Source of the DNA: Urbifossiella limnaea
Lineage (GTDB): Bacteria; Planctomycetota; Planctomycetia; Gemmatales; Gemmataceae
Assembly (NCBI RefSeq): GCF_007747215.1
Contig: NZ_CP036273.1
Location: 2,836,322-2,900,321 of the forward strand
Length of the DNA stretch: 64,000 nucleotides
Direction: 5' to 3'
Both the position numbers and the translations under genes were made by a program. This document shows positions 43,687 through 52,749 of this stretch, in pieces (the stretch's first letter is position 1; every line of letters begins with the position of its first letter). The notes beneath the pieces were generated by a model that worked only from the letters and a program-made list of their open reading frames with translations, made no database searches and was not told the DNA's origin.

Positions 43687-44787
43687 TCACACGTTGAACC
43701 GGAAGTGCAGCACGTCCCCGTCCTGGACGGGGTACTCCTTCCCCTCCAGGCGGAAGCGGCCGGCCTTCTTCGCGCCGGCCTCGCCGCCCAGCTCCACGAA
43801 GTCCGAATAGCCGACCGTCTCGGCGCGGATGAAGCCGCGCTCGAAGTCGGTGTGGATGACGCCGGCCGCCTGCGGGGCCAGCGTGCCGGACGGGATCGTC
43901 CACGCCCGCGCCTCCTTCGGGCCGACGGTGAAGAACGTCACCAGGCCGAGCAGGCCGTACCCCGCGTTGATGACGCGCGCCAGGCCCGTCTCGCTGAGGC
44001 CGATCGCCGCCAGGAAGTCGGCCTTCTCGCCCTCGGGCAGCATCGAGATTTCGGACTCGATCTTCGCCGACACCACAACGCACGGGGCGCCGCGCTCCCT
44101 GGCCATCGCCTCGGCCTTCGCCGACAGTGCGTTCCCGGTCGCGGCCGACGCCTCGTCGACGTTGCACACGAACATCACCGGCTTGGTCGTGAGCAGCTGC
44201 ATGTTCGCCAGCTGCTTCCGCTCGACCTCGTCGCGGGTGGCCGTGGCCCGGGCCGGCTTCCCGTCGGACACGACCTTCAGGACGCGCTCCATGAGGCCGA
44301 TCACCTCCTGGGCGTCGCGGTCGCCGGCCTTCGCCTTCTTCTGCGTCGCGGGGACGCGCTTCTCCAGACTCTCCAGGTCGGCGAGGATGAGTTCGAGCTC
44401 GACCACCTCGGCGTCGCGGAGCGGGTCCACGCTCCCCTCGACGTGCGTGATCTCGTCGTCGGCGAAGCAGCGGAGGACGTAGAGGATCGTGTCCACCTCG
44501 CGGATGTGCGAGAGGAACTGGTTCCCCTTTCCTTCGCCCTTGCTGGCCCCGCGGACGAGGCCGGCGATGTCCACGAACTCCAGCTGCGTGGGGATGAGCT
44601 TCGCGGAGCCGGCGATCTTGGCGAGCGTGTCGAGCCGCGGGTCGGGCACCTCGACGCGGCCGACGTTCGGCTCGATGGTGCAGAACGGGTAGTTCGCCGC
44701 CTGGGCCTGCATGGTCGAGAGGAGGGCGTTGAACAGGGTCGATTTGCCGACGTTCGGGAGGCCGACGATGCCGCAGCGGAAGCCCAT
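43687..44787 (-). CDS. ychF: Redox-regulated ATPase YchF (Obg-like)
   Basis: A 366-residue Obg-family P-loop ATPase. GLPNVGKST at residues 9-17, DIAGLVRGASKGEGKGNQFL in switch II, NVDE in place of NKxD (which gives the ATP preference of this family), and the C-terminal TGS domain (TFFTVGPKEARAWTI ... GDVLHFRFNV). YchF binds ribosomes and proteasome-like complexes and affects stress responses. Length is typical. Confidence 0.95.
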   Translation of the reverse strand: MGFRCGIVGLPNVGKSTLFNALLSTMQAQAANYPFCTIEPNVGRVEVPDPRLDTLAKIAGSAKLIPTQLEFVDIAGLVRGASKGEGKGNQFLSHIREVDTILYVLRCFADDEITHVEGSVDPLRDAEVVELELILADLESLEKRVPATQKKAKAGDRDAQEVIGLMERVLKVVSDGKPARATATRDEVERKQLANMQLLTTKPVMFVCNVDEASAATGNALSAKAEAMARERGAPCVVVSAKIESEISMLPEGEKADFLAAIGLSETGLARVINAGYGLLGLVTFFTVGPKEARAWTIPSGTLAPQAAGVIHTDFERGFIRAETVGYSDFVELGGEAGAKKAGRFRLEGKEYPVQDGDVLHFRFNV

Positions 44788-44844
44788 GCCGAGTGTCTCC
44801 GGGGATGCCGAAACAGCCTGGATACGGCCCGGAACCGTGGGAGG

Positions 44845-45849
44845 CTAGAGCGCGACAACGACCTTGCCGACGTGCCCGCCGGCCGCGAGGTACTCGAACG
44901 CCGCCCGCGCCTCCGTGAACCGGAACACGCGGTCGATCACGGGGCGAAGCTGGCGCTGTTCGAGGGCCGCGTTCAGCGTCAGAAAGTCCGCCCGCGAGCC
45001 GACGAACTGGCCGTGAATCGTCACCCGCTTCATGACGGCTCCGATCGGGTTGAACGCCCCCGGCCCGGACAGCACGCCGATCAGGCCGATGTGCCCGCCG
45101 TAGCGCACCGCCCGGAGAGACTTCTCCATCGTCCCCGCGCCACCGACTTCGACCACCAGGTCGACGCCGCGCCCGCCGGTCTGCTCCCACGCCCACTTCT
45201 CCCAGGCCGGGGTGTCGGCGGTCACGCACACCGCGTCCGCGCCGAGCGCCGTAGCGCGCTCGGCCTTCCTCGCGCTGCGTGTCGTCACCAACACGGTGCG
45301 TCTCATCGCCTTCGCCAACTGCAGCGCGAAGACCGACACGCCACCGGTGCCCTGAATCAGCACGGTCATATCGGCCCCCGCACCGGGAGCCCGGAGCGCG
45401 TTCCACGCCGTCACCGCGGCGCACGGCAGCGTCGCCGCCTCCTCGTAACTCAGGTGTTCGGGGACCGGCACCAGCCCGTACTTGCTGAAGACCACGAGTT
45501 CCGCGAGTACGCCGTCGCGGTCCGCCCCAAGCGCCGACCGCGCCGCCAGTTCGGTGAGGTCCCCGCCGATCCACTCCTGGAAGAAGCAGCCGACCACGCG
45601 GTCGCCGACTCGCCACGCGCCGACGTTCTCCCCCACCGCCACCACCTCCCCGGCCGCGTCCGAGCCCAGCACGCGCGGCAACGGCAGCTTCGGGTTGTAC
45701 TCGCCGCGGGCCACCAGTAGGTCGCGGAAGTTCAGCGACGCCGCCCGCACCCGCACCAGCACTTCGTCCCGACCCGGCACCGGGTCCGGCCGCTCTTCGA
45801 ACGCCAGGTTGTCGAACCCGAACCCGCCGCGGACCACGAACGCTCGCAT
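44845..45849 (-). CDS. Zinc-less medium-chain alcohol dehydrogenase / quinone oxidoreductase
   Basis: A 334-residue MDR-family reductase. The N-domain has VLVRVRAASLNFRDLLVARG and LPRVLGSDAAGEVVAVGENV; the Rossmann loop is IQGTGGVSVFALQLAKAM; then VEVGGAGTMEKSLRAVRYGG. Zinc-binding catalytic residues are absent, as in NADPH:quinone reductases and related enoyl reductases. The start at 45849 gives MRAFVVRGG, the usual MDR opening. It is divergent from the kinase gene with a 105-base gap. Confidence 0.87.
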   Translation of the reverse strand: MRAFVVRGGFGFDNLAFEERPDPVPGRDEVLVRVRAASLNFRDLLVARGEYNPKLPLPRVLGSDAAGEVVAVGENVGAWRVGDRVVGCFFQEWIGGDLTELAARSALGADRDGVLAELVVFSKYGLVPVPEHLSYEEAATLPCAAVTAWNALRAPGAGADMTVLIQGTGGVSVFALQLAKAMRRTVLVTTRSARKAERATALGADAVCVTADTPAWEKWAWEQTGGRGVDLVVEVGGAGTMEKSLRAVRYGGHIGLIGVLSGPGAFNPIGAVMKRVTIHGQFVGSRADFLTLNAALEQRQLRPVIDRVFRFTEARAAFEYLAAGGHVGKVVVAL

Positions 45850-45899
45850 CGCCGTCCCCCGGTCGTGAAATCGGTTGGGGCCGCCCGTCGTCGTTATGG

Positions 45900-45905
45900 T
45901 ACACT
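45900..45905 (+). promoter_or_regulatory. Candidate -10 (TGG-TACACT) of the kinase-WD40 gene
   Basis: TACACT lies 50 bases before the kinase start. TTGGGG (45875-45880) is 19 bases upstream, a weak -35. Confidence 0.3.
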
Positions 45906-45954
45906 GAGCCCGGGACGCACTCGCCGCCCCGGCCCACGTCACCGGCTCCGCCTC

Positions 45955-48900
45955 ATGAGTTCGGCCGAACTGCTCCACCTCGACGAACACCTGGCGCGGA
46001 TGCTTGCCGCCTACGACCAGGGGATCGGCGCGGCCGACGGCAAAGCCCCCACCCTCGCCATTCAGCCGGGCAACGAGGGCTCGCTCAGCGAACTCATCCC
46101 GGACGTCCGCACCCCGTCACCGCTGCCGACCGGGCCGCACCGCATCGGCCGCTACGAGCTGCGCCGGCAACTCGGGAAGGGCGGCTGCGGACTCGTTTTC
46201 CTCGCCTACGACCCGAAGCTGAAGCGCGAGGTGGCGCTGAAGATTCCGCGGCCCGAGATGCTCCTCAACGCCGACGCCCGCCGCCGGCTGGCGCGCGAGG
46301 CGCGGGCCGCGGCCGAGTTCGACCACCCCAACCTCGTCCCCGTCTACGAGTCCGGCGAGATCGGGCCGCTGTCGTTCGTCGCCACCGCGTTCTGCCCCGG
46401 CAAGACACTCGCCGAGTGGCTCGACCGGCAGGCGTACCCGGTGCCCACGCGGCAGGCGGCCCGGCTGGTGGCCACCATCGCCGACGCCGTTCAGCACGCC
46501 CACGACCGCGGCGTCCTGCACCGGGACCTGAAGCCGAACAACATCCTGCTGATGGAGTCGAAGGGGCTACCGGCCGACCAGGGGCCGCCGCCCGGCTCGG
46601 TAAACCTCCGCGGCGAGAACTACGTGCCGCGGGTACTCGATTTCGGCCTCGCCAAACTGGCCGCCCCCGCCGCCGGCGAGACGGCCACGCGCCAGGTGCT
46701 CGGCACGCCACGCTACATGGCCCCGGAGCAGGCCCAGGCCCGGCACGAGGACGTGGACGTGCGCGCCGACGTGTACGCCCTCGGCGTCATGCTGTACGAA
46801 CTGCTCGCCGGCCGCCCGCCGTTCGACGGTGCGAGCGACGTGGAGATTCTGCGCCAGGCCATCGACGGCCGGCTTGTCCCGCCGCGGGAACTGCGGGCGG
46901 AAATCCCGCGCGACCTGGAGGCGATCTGCCTGAAGGCCATGAGCCGCGCCCCGGCGAAGCGATACCGCACGGCGATCGACCTGGCCGACGACCTGCGGCG
47001 GTTCCTCGACGGCCTGCCGACGCTGGCCCGGCCGCTGCAGTGGACCGGCCGGACCGCCCGGTGGCTCCGCCGCAACGACCAGGCGGTGGCGCTGGCCGTC
47101 GTGGTGTTGGTCGCGCTGGTGTTCAGCAGCTTCGGCGTGTGGCACGCCCGCGAGACGGTGCAGCTGCGGACGGACCGCGACAACACGCAGGCCGTGCGGG
47201 CTCGGGCCGACCGCGAGCGCGAGTACGCCCGCCACGTCCGCAACGCGTTCCTGGCCTGGCGCGCCGGCGACGGGCTGCAGATGGCCGAGTCGCTGGCCGG
47301 CGCGCGGACGGTCGCGTCGCTGAACAACGACAACCCCGGGTTCGCCCTCGGCTACCTCGGGCAACTCGGCCGCGTCGAGCGTCTCTCGGCCACCGGCCCG
47401 CCCGGTGCGCGGACGCTCGCACTGAACTCCGACGGCACCCGCGCCGCGACGGGTCACGCCGACGGTACCGTTGCCCTCTGGGACCGCGGGGCCGGTACGC
47501 TACTGGGCACGGTCGCGGCCCACACGAGCGGCGTCCGGCAGGTCGCCTTCTTGAACGGCGGGGCGAGGCTGCTGTCCGCCGGCGGCGACGGACTGCTGAG
47601 CGTCTGGAATGTGGGCGCGAACGGCGGTCTTGTGGCGGTGGCGCCACCACCGGCGATCCCCGGCCCTGTCACGTCATTCGCGGTGGCCGCGGACGGCCGC
47701 CGCGTTCTGGTCGGCACCGGACTCGGCGTCGTCGTGCTGTGGAACGCGGCCGAGCGCCGCGCCGAGCGAACCTGGGAGGCCGGCGAGCCGGTCGCCTCCG
47801 TCGCGCTGTCGCCCGACGCCCGGTCCGCGTTTACCTTCGGCGCCTCGGTACGGATCTGGGACGCCGACACCGGCCGTGCCGTCGGGGAGGTTCGTGGCGT
47901 GGACGGGGCCGGGTGGTGCGGCGTGCTGCCGGACGGGGCCGGCTGGGTACTGGCAACCGCCGGTCGTGGCGACGGAAACGTTCACCTGTTCGACCGCGAC
48001 GGGCGTGAAGTCCGTACGCTCCTGGGGCCGGCCGGGGGCGCAACCGCCGTCTGCGTCAGTCCCGACGGCTCACTCGTCGCCTGCGGGGGAGCCGACGGCG
48101 GCGTGCGGGTGCTCGACGTCGCGAGCGGTGCGACTCGTTTCTTGCTCCGCGGGCACGACGCGGCCGTCCGAGGGGGTGGCTTCGGGGCCGACGGCCGATC
48201 ACTCGTCACCGTAGCCGAGGACGGCGTCCTCAAGCTGTGGGACTTGACCGCCGACCCGGAAGGGACGACGGCCCGCGACCTGCCCGGTACGGTGTCCGCC
48301 GTCGCGGCCCACCCGGACGGCCGCGGGTATGCCGTAGCCTATGCCGACGGCTCGGTCGAGGTCGGCCTCCAGCGCGGGGCGACGCCGCGGCGCGTGCCTC
48401 CCGGCGGGCGTGGGCCGATCGTAGCCATCCGCTGCCCGGGGGACGGCCCGCCGGTCGGCGTCGAACTGGCCGGCCGCGCCGCGGTCGTGTGGACGTTCGG
48501 GGCGACGCCGACGGCGGTCCTGCGCGTCGAGATGCCCACCGGCGGCGTGTCCGCTGCGACGCTCTCGGCCACCGGCGCGCGATTGGCGGTCGGCGGCGAG
48601 CGCGGCCGGATCGTGGTGCGGGGTGTGGCCGACGGCTCTCCGGTGATGTCAGTGGACACCGCGACCGGCGCGCCTGTGCGTCACCTGACGCTGTCCGACG
48701 ACGGCGAGCGGGTGGCGGCGCCGACGACGGGGAACAACGTCGGGGTGTGGGCGTCGGGGTCCGAGAAGGCGATCGCGGAGGTTGCCGGCCACGGCGACGG
48801 GCTGTGGCTCCTCCGCTTCTTCCCGGCCGGCGACCGGCTCGTGACCGCCGGCCGCGGCAGCTCGCTCCGCGTGTGGTCGGTCAGCCAGGCCCGCGAGGAA

Positions 48901-49155
48901 GTGACGCTGCTGGGGCACGTCGGCCGGGTAACGGCCGTGGCGGCGTCGCCGGACGGGCGGACGCTCGTCAGCGGCGGCGCTACCGGCGAGGTGAAGCTGT
49001 GGGACGTGCGGACCGGGGTTGAACTGGTCAGCCTCCGCCGCCACAACGGTCCGGTGACGGAGGCCGAGTTCGACGCCGGCGGCGGGCTACTCCTCACGGC
49101 CGCAGCCTCCGCCGGGGGCCGCGGCGAAATCGCTTTCTGGGACGGCCCCCAGTAA
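45955..49155 (+). CDS. Transmembrane Ser/Thr protein kinase with WD40 repeats
   Basis: A 1066-residue protein. The kinase domain (67-352) is complete: GKGGCG loop (74-79), K96, HRDLKPNN with D191, DFGLAK (229-234) and GTPRYMAPEQ activation segment. One membrane helix (about 377-396, AVALAVVVLVALVFSSFGVW) puts the C-terminal half outside the cytoplasm or within the periplasm. That half (about 465-1066) is WD40-like repeats with the 'SPDG ... VxxWD' rhythm (WDRGAGTLLGTVAAHTSGV, LWDLTADPEG, VKLWDVRTGVELVSL), likely two propellers. Kinase-WD40 fusions are common in planctomycetes; ligands are unknown. Confidence 0.92.
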   Translation: MSSAELLHLDEHLARMLAAYDQGIGAADGKAPTLAIQPGNEGSLSELIPDVRTPSPLPTGPHRIGRYELRRQLGKGGCGLVFLAYDPKLKREVALKIPRPEMLLNADARRRLAREARAAAEFDHPNLVPVYESGEIGPLSFVATAFCPGKTLAEWLDRQAYPVPTRQAARLVATIADAVQHAHDRGVLHRDLKPNNILLMESKGLPADQGPPPGSVNLRGENYVPRVLDFGLAKLAAPAAGETATRQVLGTPRYMAPEQAQARHEDVDVRADVYALGVMLYELLAGRPPFDGASDVEILRQAIDGRLVPPRELRAEIPRDLEAICLKAMSRAPAKRYRTAIDLADDLRRFLDGLPTLARPLQWTGRTARWLRRNDQAVALAVVVLVALVFSSFGVWHARETVQLRTDRDNTQAVRARADREREYARHVRNAFLAWRAGDGLQMAESLAGARTVASLNNDNPGFALGYLGQLGRVERLSATGPPGARTLALNSDGTRAATGHADGTVALWDRGAGTLLGTVAAHTSGVRQVAFLNGGARLLSAGGDGLLSVWNVGANGGLVAVAPPPAIPGPVTSFAVAADGRRVLVGTGLGVVVLWNAAERRAERTWEAGEPVASVALSPDARSAFTFGASVRIWDADTGRAVGEVRGVDGAGWCGVLPDGAGWVLATAGRGDGNVHLFDRDGREVRTLLGPAGGATAVCVSPDGSLVACGGADGGVRVLDVASGATRFLLRGHDAAVRGGGFGADGRSLVTVAEDGVLKLWDLTADPEGTTARDLPGTVSAVAAHPDGRGYAVAYADGSVEVGLQRGATPRRVPPGGRGPIVAIRCPGDGPPVGVELAGRAAVVWTFGATPTAVLRVEMPTGGVSAATLSATGARLAVGGERGRIVVRGVADGSPVMSVDTATGAPVRHLTLSDDGERVAAPTTGNNVGVWASGSEKAIAEVAGHGDGLWLLRFFPAGDRLVTAGRGSSLRVWSVSQAREEVTLLGHVGRVTAVAASPDGRTLVSGGATGEVKLWDVRTGVELVSLRRHNGPVTEAEFDAGGGLLLTAAASAGGRGEIAFWDGPQ

Positions 49156-49164
49156 GGGCGCCGA

Positions 49165-51213
49165 TTACGCCGTTCCCGCGATGATGATGAGCGGCCGCTT
49201 CGCCTCCTCCGGCTCGGCCCGGCGGATCAGGTCGCGGACCATCCACGGCACGTTCCCCTCGCCGAACAGCAGGAACCCGAGGGTGCCGCTCACCGGCGTC
49301 TCGTCCGTCCACCCGAAGTGGATTTCGGGCGGACGGCCGACCTTCCCCATCTCCAGGGCCAGCGCCGCGAGCGTGTGCGAGATCGACGCCACCTCCGTGA
49401 TCCGCATGATGTACCGCCCCTCCTCCTGCACCACCTGGAGCACCGGCTCGTGCTCGAAGTCGCTCACGTCGGCGAGCTCGACCTGCACGAACACCACCAT
49501 CAGCTCGGACGGGATGCGGTGTTCCAGGCGGATCTGCGCCTCCTTGTCCGCGAGCGTGCGGCGGCCGGGGCGGTGCGGCACCAGGATCGTCAGTTCCAGG
49601 TGGCGGATCGTGTCCCAGAGGAAGTGCGAATCCGGGTCGGCGAACTTGAACCCGCCGAAGCGCAGCTCGCGACTGCGGGCGAACCTCGACGCGATCGACG
49701 TGACCAGGATCGTGGCGATGAAGAACAGCGAGATCTTGAGCCCCTGGAAGCTCTTCTCCACCTCGTTGGCGACGGTCGTGTACACGAACACCGCGGTGAT
49801 CGCCGCGAACGGCCACGACAGTCGGCGGAGCCACGACCCGGTGCGGCCCTGCCACACGTCGATGACGGCGGCGAAGCACGCGCTGGTAATGAGCACCAGC
49901 ACCCCGGTGGCGTAGGCGCCGCCCTGGGCGTCCACGCTGGCGTTGAACACCCACGTCACAAACAGGTTGATGGCGGTGAACAGGAACACGAGCGGCCGCA
50001 CGGCCGCGGCCCACTCGGGGGCCATGCCGTACTTCGGCAGGTACTTGGGCACCAGGTTCAGCAGCCCCACCATGGCGCTGGCCCCGGCGAACCACAGGAT
50101 CACGATGGTGCTGGCGTCGTAAACGAATCCGAACACCGGGCCGAACAGCGGGCACACCGCCTTCGTCGTCCCCTCGCCGTGGGCGATGTACGCCAGCGCC
50201 CGGCCGGCGGCCGGCTTCTTCGGCCAGTCTTCGGGGTGGGGCAACTCGCGGCCGGCGGCGTCGCACGGGTAGCCGCCGGCCGCGGCGACGGGCGTGATCT
50301 CCGACGGCGGGATGATCGTGCTGACCACGACCGACGAGCCGAGAAGGTAAACGCTCATCACGAGCGCCGCGACCGCCAGCAGCTTGCGGGTGTTGGCGAT
50401 CCGCCCGGCCGGCTTCGCCGGGTCGTCGTCCGCGTTACCGCGGACGTTCGCCGCCACCGCGACGCCGGTCTCGAAGCCGCTCAGGCCGAGGGCGAGTTTG
50501 GGGAACAGCAGTAAGCTCACGGCGATCATCCCGCCCCAGCCGGCGAACTGCCACGAGCCCAGCGGGTTGTGCGGCAGGTACCACTCGCCAGCCGCCAGCC
50601 GCGCGACCCAGGCGTTCCACAACTCGGGGTGGTTTGTCAGGTACACGAGCCCGGCGCCGACGACGACGAGGTTCAGCGCCAGGTACACGCCGACGATCCC
50701 GGCCGCGATGCCGATCACCTCGCGGAACCCGCGCATGAACATCGCCCCGAGCGAGACGAGTAGCAGCATCGTGATGAGAATCAGCTGCCGGGTGTCGGTC
50801 TCGCCGTCGCCCGGCTTCAACGGCCAGCTCGGGTTCTCGACGACGTGGACTGCCGCGTCCGCCGCGGACAGCGTCTTGGTGATGACGAAGCCGGTGGCGG
50901 CGAAGCCGAGCAGCACCAGCACCATGAGCTTGCCCGGCCAGCCGGACACCAGCCGGGCCAACATGCCGATCGAGCCCTGGCCGGTGAACGACTTCCCGGC
51001 GACGTAGGCGTAGACCGGGAGCGCCCCGAACAGGGTGAGGAGCACGAGCACGACCGTCGCCAGCGGGGCGAGCAGGCCGGCGTTCTGAACGGCGATCGAC
51101 GGCTGGTAGCCGAGGGTGGAAAAGTAATCGACGCCGGTCAGGCACATGACCCACAGCCAGAATGACTGGTGGTGCCCGGCCGGCTCCGCGTGCGGACCCG
51201 GGGAGTTGCTCAT
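49165..51213 (-). CDS. APC-family amino-acid/cation permease with C-terminal cytosolic domain
   Basis: A 682-residue transporter. About 12 helices occupy residues 15-515, starting with SFWLWVMCLTGVDYFSTLGY and KSFTGQGSIGMLARL. LLLFPKLALGLSGFETGVAV is the unwound TM6-like segment of APC transporters. A soluble C-terminal domain of about 160 residues (520-682, LELTILVPHRPGRRTLADKE, VFVQVELADVSDFEHEP) is typical of a COG0531 subgroup with an appended regulatory domain. Substrate undetermined. ATG 51213 is used; the frame remains open far upstream without coding signal. It is divergent from the STAS gene. Confidence 0.82.
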   Translation of the reverse strand: MSNSPGPHAEPAGHHQSFWLWVMCLTGVDYFSTLGYQPSIAVQNAGLLAPLATVVLVLLTLFGALPVYAYVAGKSFTGQGSIGMLARLVSGWPGKLMVLVLLGFAATGFVITKTLSAADAAVHVVENPSWPLKPGDGETDTRQLILITMLLLVSLGAMFMRGFREVIGIAAGIVGVYLALNLVVVGAGLVYLTNHPELWNAWVARLAAGEWYLPHNPLGSWQFAGWGGMIAVSLLLFPKLALGLSGFETGVAVAANVRGNADDDPAKPAGRIANTRKLLAVAALVMSVYLLGSSVVVSTIIPPSEITPVAAAGGYPCDAAGRELPHPEDWPKKPAAGRALAYIAHGEGTTKAVCPLFGPVFGFVYDASTIVILWFAGASAMVGLLNLVPKYLPKYGMAPEWAAAVRPLVFLFTAINLFVTWVFNASVDAQGGAYATGVLVLITSACFAAVIDVWQGRTGSWLRRLSWPFAAITAVFVYTTVANEVEKSFQGLKISLFFIATILVTSIASRFARSRELRFGGFKFADPDSHFLWDTIRHLELTILVPHRPGRRTLADKEAQIRLEHRIPSELMVVFVQVELADVSDFEHEPVLQVVQEEGRYIMRITEVASISHTLAALALEMGKVGRPPEIHFGWTDETPVSGTLGFLLFGEGNVPWMVRDLIRRAEPEEAKRPLIIIAGTA

Positions 51214-51426
51214 GGGGGTGGGGAGACGCCGGGCGGTTTCCGGTGAGTCGCCACCGCCCCAAAACCGTCCGTCATGATAGAGAAAACCCCGGCCGCCGGA
51301 CGAGTTCCTTCGAACCCAGGCAGCCGTCGGTGCGTACCGTCCTAGGCGGCCGGCGACGGCTGCTTGCGTCCCCGCACCGGCGGGGTTACGCTTGGGGGTT
51401 AGTTCCCCCGACCGAAGGACACTCGC

Positions 51427-51810
51427 ATGGCCTCCGACGCGGACCTGGCCAACGAATTTTTCCAGGTGCGCCGGCACGGCGACGTGGCCGTGATCGTGCC
51501 GTCGCCGCAGGTCGAGCACCTGCCCGAGACGCTGCTGGAACCAGCCGCGCAGCTCGTGCTGGCCCCGCTGAAGGCCGACCCGCCCGGCCAGATCATCGTC
51601 GACCTGGCCGCCGTCCGCTACTTCGGCTCGGCGTTCATCACGTTCCTGCTCCGCTGCCACAGCGTGTGCGCCGAGCGCGGCAGCGAGCTGGTGCTGGCCG
51701 GGGTGAATCCGAACATCCGCGAACTGCTGCGGATCACCAACCTGGACAACCACTGGGCCCTGTACGACACGGTGGTCGAGGCCCTGAACACCCTCGGCGG
51801 CTCCGATTGA
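51427..51810 (+). CDS. STAS-domain protein (anti-sigma factor antagonist-like)
   Basis: A 127-residue single-domain protein. VRRHGDVAVIVPSPQVEHLP and IIVDLAAVRYFGSAFITFLL, with S68 at the usual phosphorylation position, and the end helices RELLRITNLDNHWALYDTVV match the STAS fold of SpoIIAA/RsbV. The DSSG motif is altered to FGSAF; Ser is kept, the preceding Asp is not. Such proteins switch partners when a kinase phosphorylates the Ser. It starts 7 bases before the next gene and is probably co-translated with it. Confidence 0.8.
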   Translation: MASDADLANEFFQVRRHGDVAVIVPSPQVEHLPETLLEPAAQLVLAPLKADPPGQIIVDLAAVRYFGSAFITFLLRCHSVCAERGSELVLAGVNPNIRELLRITNLDNHWALYDTVVEALNTLGGSD

Positions 51811-51817
51811 CTCATCC

Positions 51818-52636
51818 GTGGACCACGCCCTTCTGCGGTCCTGGCTCGAACTCCCCGCTGGCGAGTGGCCGCCCGAGCCGCACGTCCTGCTTGGCAACCC
51901 GGCCGACCCGGCCGACGCCGAGACCCGCGCGCTCGACCGGATGGACCGCCTCCGCCCGTACCAGCTCCTCCACCCCGAACTCGTCACCGAGGGGATGACG
52001 CGGCTGGCCCAGGCGCTCATCGCCTTCTCTGAGGCACCACCGCGGTACGAGTTCGTCGAGCCACTACAGCCGGCACGACCCCCGGCGACGTTCGAGGTGG
52101 TGGAGGAGCTTCCGCCGCCGGCCGAGGTGCTGCCACTCGCCGAGGACCTGCCGGCGGGCCGCCGCTGGGTGTACGCCCGGCTCGCAGTCGTGCGGCGGTT
52201 GATTCGTGCGTGGGACCGGGTCGGGGTCGTGTTCGGCGACCCGGACGACCCGGCCGACACGCCGGTCCGCGTCATGGTCCTGCTCGAAGCCGTTCGGACC
52301 GTCCGGCCGTTGCTGCCGGGTGTGAAAGGTGTGATGGGCGGCGTCGGCGAACCGGGTGGCGTCTGCGCCGCGCTCGTGCGGCAGCCGCTGATCCTCGACA
52401 CCTTTCGGCGTTTCCTCCCGGACCAACGGGTGGCGCTGGCGGCCGACTGGCGCCGCGGCCGCGACGCCGTCCGGCGCGAGTACGCGTGGCTCCGTCGCGT
52501 GTCGGCGCAGGGCCGCGCCCACCGGGCCGGTCGGCGCGGCGTCCGCGCCGCGTGGCGTTGGGCGCTGCACACGCCTGAGCTGCTGCTGGTGCCACTACTG
52601 CTGATCCTGCTGGTCGTGCGGCTGCGCGGCAACTAG
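51818..52636 (+). CDS. Tail-anchored protein of unknown function, partner of the STAS gene
   Basis: A 272-residue protein. The N-terminal 70 residues (WLELPAGEWPPEPHVLLGNP, LRPYQLLHPELVTEGMTRLA) form a compact helical unit of a type I associate with planctomycete kinase-linked proteins, an impression only. A Pro/Glu-rich linker (80-110) and a helical, very Arg-rich region (120-250) follow. The last 22 residues (ELLLVPLLLILLVVRLRGN) are a membrane anchor, leaving nearly all of the chain cytoplasmic. GTG 51818 lies 7 bases after the STAS stop. No enzymatic motif is seen. Confidence 0.6.
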   Translation: MDHALLRSWLELPAGEWPPEPHVLLGNPADPADAETRALDRMDRLRPYQLLHPELVTEGMTRLAQALIAFSEAPPRYEFVEPLQPARPPATFEVVEELPPPAEVLPLAEDLPAGRRWVYARLAVVRRLIRAWDRVGVVFGDPDDPADTPVRVMVLLEAVRTVRPLLPGVKGVMGGVGEPGGVCAALVRQPLILDTFRRFLPDQRVALAADWRRGRDAVRREYAWLRRVSAQGRAHRAGRRGVRAAWRWALHTPELLLVPLLLILLVVRLRGN

Positions 52637-52651
52637 GGCGACGCCAACGGG

Positions 52652-52681
52652 TTGCATCGGGCGGCCGCCCCACCCTATAAC
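52652..52681 (+). promoter_or_regulatory. Candidate sigma70 promoter of glnA
   Basis: TTGCAT (52652-52657), 18-base spacer, TATAAC (52676-52681), about 70 bases before the GTG start. No sigma54 GG-n10-GC site is evident here. Confidence 0.5.
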
Positions 52682-52749
52682 GACACTCACGCACGGCCCC
52701 TCCCCCCGTCCGCGCACCGCTTTTCCCGTTGATCCAGGGAACCGAACCC

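Noticed and set aside
51296-51426. Possible riboswitch or small RNA upstream of the STAS gene
   Set aside because: No conserved motif or strong dyad that I can recognise in this short region.
49165-52632. Permease extended upstream to 1155 residues
   Set aside because: The added N-terminus is low-complexity and antisense to the STAS and tail-anchored genes; ATG 51213 fits APC family starts.
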